64,000 nucleotides of DNA from Alphaproteobacteria bacterium. Its GTDB lineage: Bacteria > Pseudomonadota > Alphaproteobacteria > JANSWW01. The stretch covers positions 62,001 through 126,000 of the forward strand of contig JANSWW010000002.1 of the NCBI GenBank assembly GCA_024743275.1, in the 5' to 3' direction. The notes below the pieces were generated by a model that ran no database searches, was not told the origin of the DNA, and worked only from the letters and a program-made list of their open reading frames with translations. Both the position numbers and the translations under genes were made by a program. Below, one piece after another: positions 61,442-64,000 of the stretch. Numbering within the stretch: position 1 is the stretch's first letter; every line of letters starts with the position of its first letter.

Positions 61442-64000
61442 TTAATCCGCCGCCGCCCCTTCTCCGCCGATGGCGGCGAGTTCCTTGTCGAGCCGGCGGC
61501 GGGTTTCTCCCCGGGGTTTCGTCCAGCGCGCGATCACCGCATAGGCGGCCGGCACGACGATCAGGGTGAAGACGGTCGCCGCCGCGACGCCGGAGAAGAT
61601 CACCATACCGATGGCCTGGCGGTTCTCGCTGCCGGCCCCTTCGGCGAGCACCAGCGGCAGCGAGCCGGCCACCGTGGTAATCCCGGTCATGGCGATCGGG
61701 CGCAGGCGGATCACGCTCGCCTCGATGATGGCCTCCTTGAAGGCCATGCCCTGCTCCCGCAGCTGGTTGACGAATTCGACGATCAGGATTCCGTTCTTGG
61801 CCGCCAGCCCGACCAACATGATCAGTCCGATCTGGGTGAACAGGTTGAGCGTCCCGCCGGTGAAATACATCCCCGCAAGGGCGCCGCCGACCGCCATCGG
61901 GACGGTCAGCATGATCACCAAGGGATGCACGAAGCTCTCGAATTGAGCGGCGAGCACCAGAAAGACCACCACGACGCCGAGCACGAAGACAAAGAGGAGC
62001 GACTGGCCGCTGTCCTGAAGGTCGGCGGACTGGCCCTTATATTGGACCGAAACGGTCTCCGGCAGTTTCTCGTCCACCAACCGATTGAGATGGTCGAGGG
62101 CTTCGCTCAGCGGATACCCGTCCCGCAGGTTGGCCTCGATGGTGATCGCCCTAATCCGGTTGTATCGGTTCAACGTCGCCGGACCGGCATAGGTCTCGAT
62201 CCGGACCACATTTGAAAGCGGGATGAGCTGCCCGGTCCGTTCCGAACGCACGAAGATATTGTTGATGTCCCCGGGACGCGTCTGATCCGCCGCCTCGCCT
62301 TCCAGCAGCACATCATATTGCTGGCCGCCTTCGATATAGGTGGTCACCACCCGGCCGCCGAGGAAGGTCTCCAGTGTTCGGCCGATATTCGATACGGACA
62401 CCCCCAGATCGCCCGCCCGGTTCACATCGATCTCGACCCGGATCTGCGGTTTGGTCTCCTTGAAGTCGCTGTCGAGGCCGGTGAAGCCCGGATTGTCCTC
62501 CTCCACGGCGGAGATCAGGATGTCCCGCCACGCGGCAAGCTCCTCATAGGTGCCGCCGCCCAGCACGAACTGCACCGGCTTCCGGGTTCGGCTGCCGATC
62601 CCGTTCCGGCGCACCGGGACCGCCCTGACCCCGGTCAGGTCAGATAGATCCCGGCGCAGATCCGCCATGATCTCCGTGACGGGCCGCCTTTCGCCCCAGG
62701 GCGCCAGACCGGTGATGACGATCCCATTGTTGAAGTTTTCGACCCGCCCGAACCCGCGCGGGGAGCGCACCAGAATACGGTCGATCTCGCCCCTTTCCAC
62801 ATAGGGCATCATGCGCCGTTCGATCTCGTCGATATAGTCCTCCATATACTCGAAGGACGCCCCTTCGGGTCCGCTGATGAAGACATAGAAGACACCGCGA
62901 TCTTCCTGCGGCACGTACTCCGCCGGTGTGTTCTCATAAAACCAGTAGGCGCCGAAGACCAATCCGCCGAAGAGCGGCAGCACAAGGATCGGCACCCCGA
63001 CCAGGACCGTCAGAATCCAGCGATAGGCCTTCTGAATCGGCTGGAACAGGGCGTCGAGCACCCGCACGGCCAACGGCTTGCGACGTTCCTTCGGCCGCAA
63101 CAGGCGGGAGGCGAGCATCGGCGAGAGGGTCAGCGCGACAAAGCTGGAGATCGCCACTGCGGCGGCCATGGTGAGTGAGAACTCCGAGAACAAGCGACCG
63201 ATATCGCCCTCGGTAAAGCTCACCGGCACGAAGACCGCCAGGAGGACAACCGTCGTCGCGACAACGGCGAAAGCCACCTGCCGCGTCCCGCGATAGGCGG
63301 CGACCAGGGGCGTTTCGCCCAATTCGATCCGGCGGTGGATATTCTCCAACACGACGATCGCATCGTCGACCAGCAGCCCGATGGCCAGGACGATGGCGAG
63401 CAATGTCAGGAGATTGATCGACAGCCCCAGCGCATAAAGAATAATGCACGCCCCGATCACCGAGACCGGCACGGTCACCGCCGGCACCAGCATGGACCGA
63501 AAACTGCCGAGGAAAATCAGGATGACCGAGACAACCAGGAGAATGGCGATCCCAAGCGTCTTGAACACCTCGTCGATGGCGCCCTGGATAAAGACGGAGC
63601 TGTCGTAACTGTCCTGGATTGACATCCCGACCGGCAGATTGGTGTTGATCTGCGCGATCCGCGCCTTCACCACCTTGGCCACGTCCAGGGTGTTGGCCTG
63701 GCTCTGCTTGATAACGCCGATCCCGACCATCGGGATCGTGTTGCGGCGGAACAGGGTCTTTTCCTCCTCCGCCGCCTTTTCGATGCGTGCGACATCGCCG
63801 AGGCGCACAAGATCGGCGCCCTCGCCCTTGCTCAGGACCAGATTGTTGAAGTCCGAGGGCTGGCGGAAACTGCGGTCGACCCGGGCGATGAAATAGCGTT
63901 GCCGGGATTCGATACGCCCCGCCGGAAGTTCCACATTGTCGGCCCGTAGCGCTTCCTCGACATCGTTGACCACCAGTCCCCGGGCGGCGAGCGCGTTGCG
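61442..64000 (-). CDS. RND-family efflux transporter permease (N-terminus cut by window edge)
   Basis: Inner-membrane proton-driven exporter of the AcrB/HAE1 class. The frame runs off the right edge of the window, so about 160-180 N-terminal residues are probably missing, and the C-terminal end is complete. The proton-relay pair in TM4 is intact (AIGLLVDDAIVVLENIHR, two Asp). The GNDD-like loop before TM5-6 and the LVDEKLPETVSVQYKGQ porter region are recognisable. The membrane-fusion partner would lie beyond the window. Confidence 0.93.
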   Translation of the reverse strand, partial: RNALAARGLVVNDVEEALRADNVELPAGRIESRQRYFIARVDRSFRQPSDFNNLVLSKGEGADLVRLGDVARIEKAAEEEKTLFRRNTIPMVGIGVIKQSQANTLDVAKVVKARIAQINTNLPVGMSIQDSYDSSVFIQGAIDEVFKTLGIAILLVVSVILIFLGSFRSMLVPAVTVPVSVIGACIILYALGLSINLLTLLAIVLAIGLLVDDAIVVLENIHRRIELGETPLVAAYRGTRQVAFAVVATTVVLLAVFVPVSFTEGDIGRLFSEFSLTMAAAVAISSFVALTLSPMLASRLLRPKERRKPLAVRVLDALFQPIQKAYRWILTVLVGVPILVLPLFGGLVFGAYWFYENTPAEYVPQEDRGVFYVFISGPEGASFEYMEDYIDEIERRMMPYVERGEIDRILVRSPRGFGRVENFNNGIVITGLAPWGERRPVTEIMADLRRDLSDLTGVRAVPVRRNGIGSRTRKPVQFVLGGGTYEELAAWRDILISAVEEDNPGFTGLDSDFKETKPQIRVEIDVNRAGDLGVSVSNIGRTLETFLGGRVVTTYIEGGQQYDVLLEGEAADQTRPGDINNIFVRSERTGQLIPLSNVVRIETYAGPATLNRYNRIRAITIEANLRDGYPLSEALDHLNRLVDEKLPETVSVQYKGQSADLQDSGQSLLFVFVLGVVVVFLVLAAQFESFVHPLVIMLTVPMAVGGALAGMYFTGGTLNLFTQIGLIMLVGLAAKNGILIVEFVNQLREQGMAFKEAIIEASVIRLRPIAMTGITTVAGSLPLVLAEGAGSENRQAIGMVIFSGVAAATVFTLIVVPAAYAVIARWTKPRGETRRRLDKELAAIGGEGAAAD

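Overview
The window is 64 kb of GC-rich, densely packed chromosome from an alphaproteobacterium, most likely Rhodospirillales-like. The evidence is gene order and content. It carries rpsB-tsf-pyrH-frr-uppS-cdsA, a DUF177-rpmF-plsX-fabH-ihfA-merR block, glyA-nrdR-ribE-ribBA-ribH-nusB-thiL, a bactofilin with an M23 peptidase, BamE, a ubiquinol-cytochrome c chaperone and a cytoplasmic globin-coupled chemoreceptor. No rRNA, phage, IS element or CRISPR array is visible. One tRNA gene, Pro(GGG), is present.

Layout. 1-5.2 kb: translation and envelope housekeeping operon on the minus strand; cdsA runs off the left edge. 5.5-7.1 kb: a hypothetical protein with a perfect 15-bp inverted repeat and a (TCCGCC)-type microsatellite inside the gene. 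7.15-8.65 kb: a nested palindromic repeat and a three-gene cobalt-type nitrile hydratase/thiocyanate hydrolase family enzyme with a His-rich N-terminal tail. 8.8-16.2 kb: EamA transporter, dnaE, tpiA, ppiD. 16.3-23.6 kb: signalling and hypothetical genes (response regulator, class II aldolase, globin-coupled MCP, AT-richer CHASE histidine kinase), ending at tRNA-Pro. 23.8-28.8 kb: fatty-acid/L32 block and bamE. 28.9-37 kb: MFS, FliL-like protein, thiL/nusB/riboflavin genes, nrdR, glyA, rpiB. 37.1-39.7 kb: bactofilin, M23 peptidase and a small protein. 39.8-43.9 kb: YceI, then a four-gene plus-strand cassette (BchC-like dehydrogenase, a PTPS-fold protein that has lost most catalytic residues, GT4 glycosyltransferase, methyltransferase). 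43.9-51.3 kb: a lipid A/glycan modification block (LAB_N protein, GT2, two GT83/39 transferases, two PAP2 phosphatases, mannose-1-P guanylyltransferase). 51.4-61.3 kb: redox, signalling and repair genes. 61.4-64 kb: an RND efflux pump truncated at the right edge.

How the genes work together. The 40.6-43.9 kb cassette looks like one biosynthetic unit acting on a small molecule that is reduced, glycosylated and methylated. Its PTPS-like member cannot use the QueD/PTPS mechanism as known, which makes this the best candidate for an undescribed pathway. The neighbouring block has the parts of a polyprenyl-phosphate-sugar route to modified lipid A: donor synthesis (GT2 + LAB_N), phosphate removal (PAP2) and sugar transfer (GT83).

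A second theme cuts across annotations. Short tandem duplications (13-17 bp) repeatedly sit on or beside start and stop codons (GCS-MCP, nrdR, rpiB, GT4/methyltransferase junction, GT2, small ORF/tag junction). A palindromic repeat likewise supplies the last codons of the nitrile hydratase alpha-like gene. Replication slippage seems to have repeatedly reshaped gene ends in this genome.
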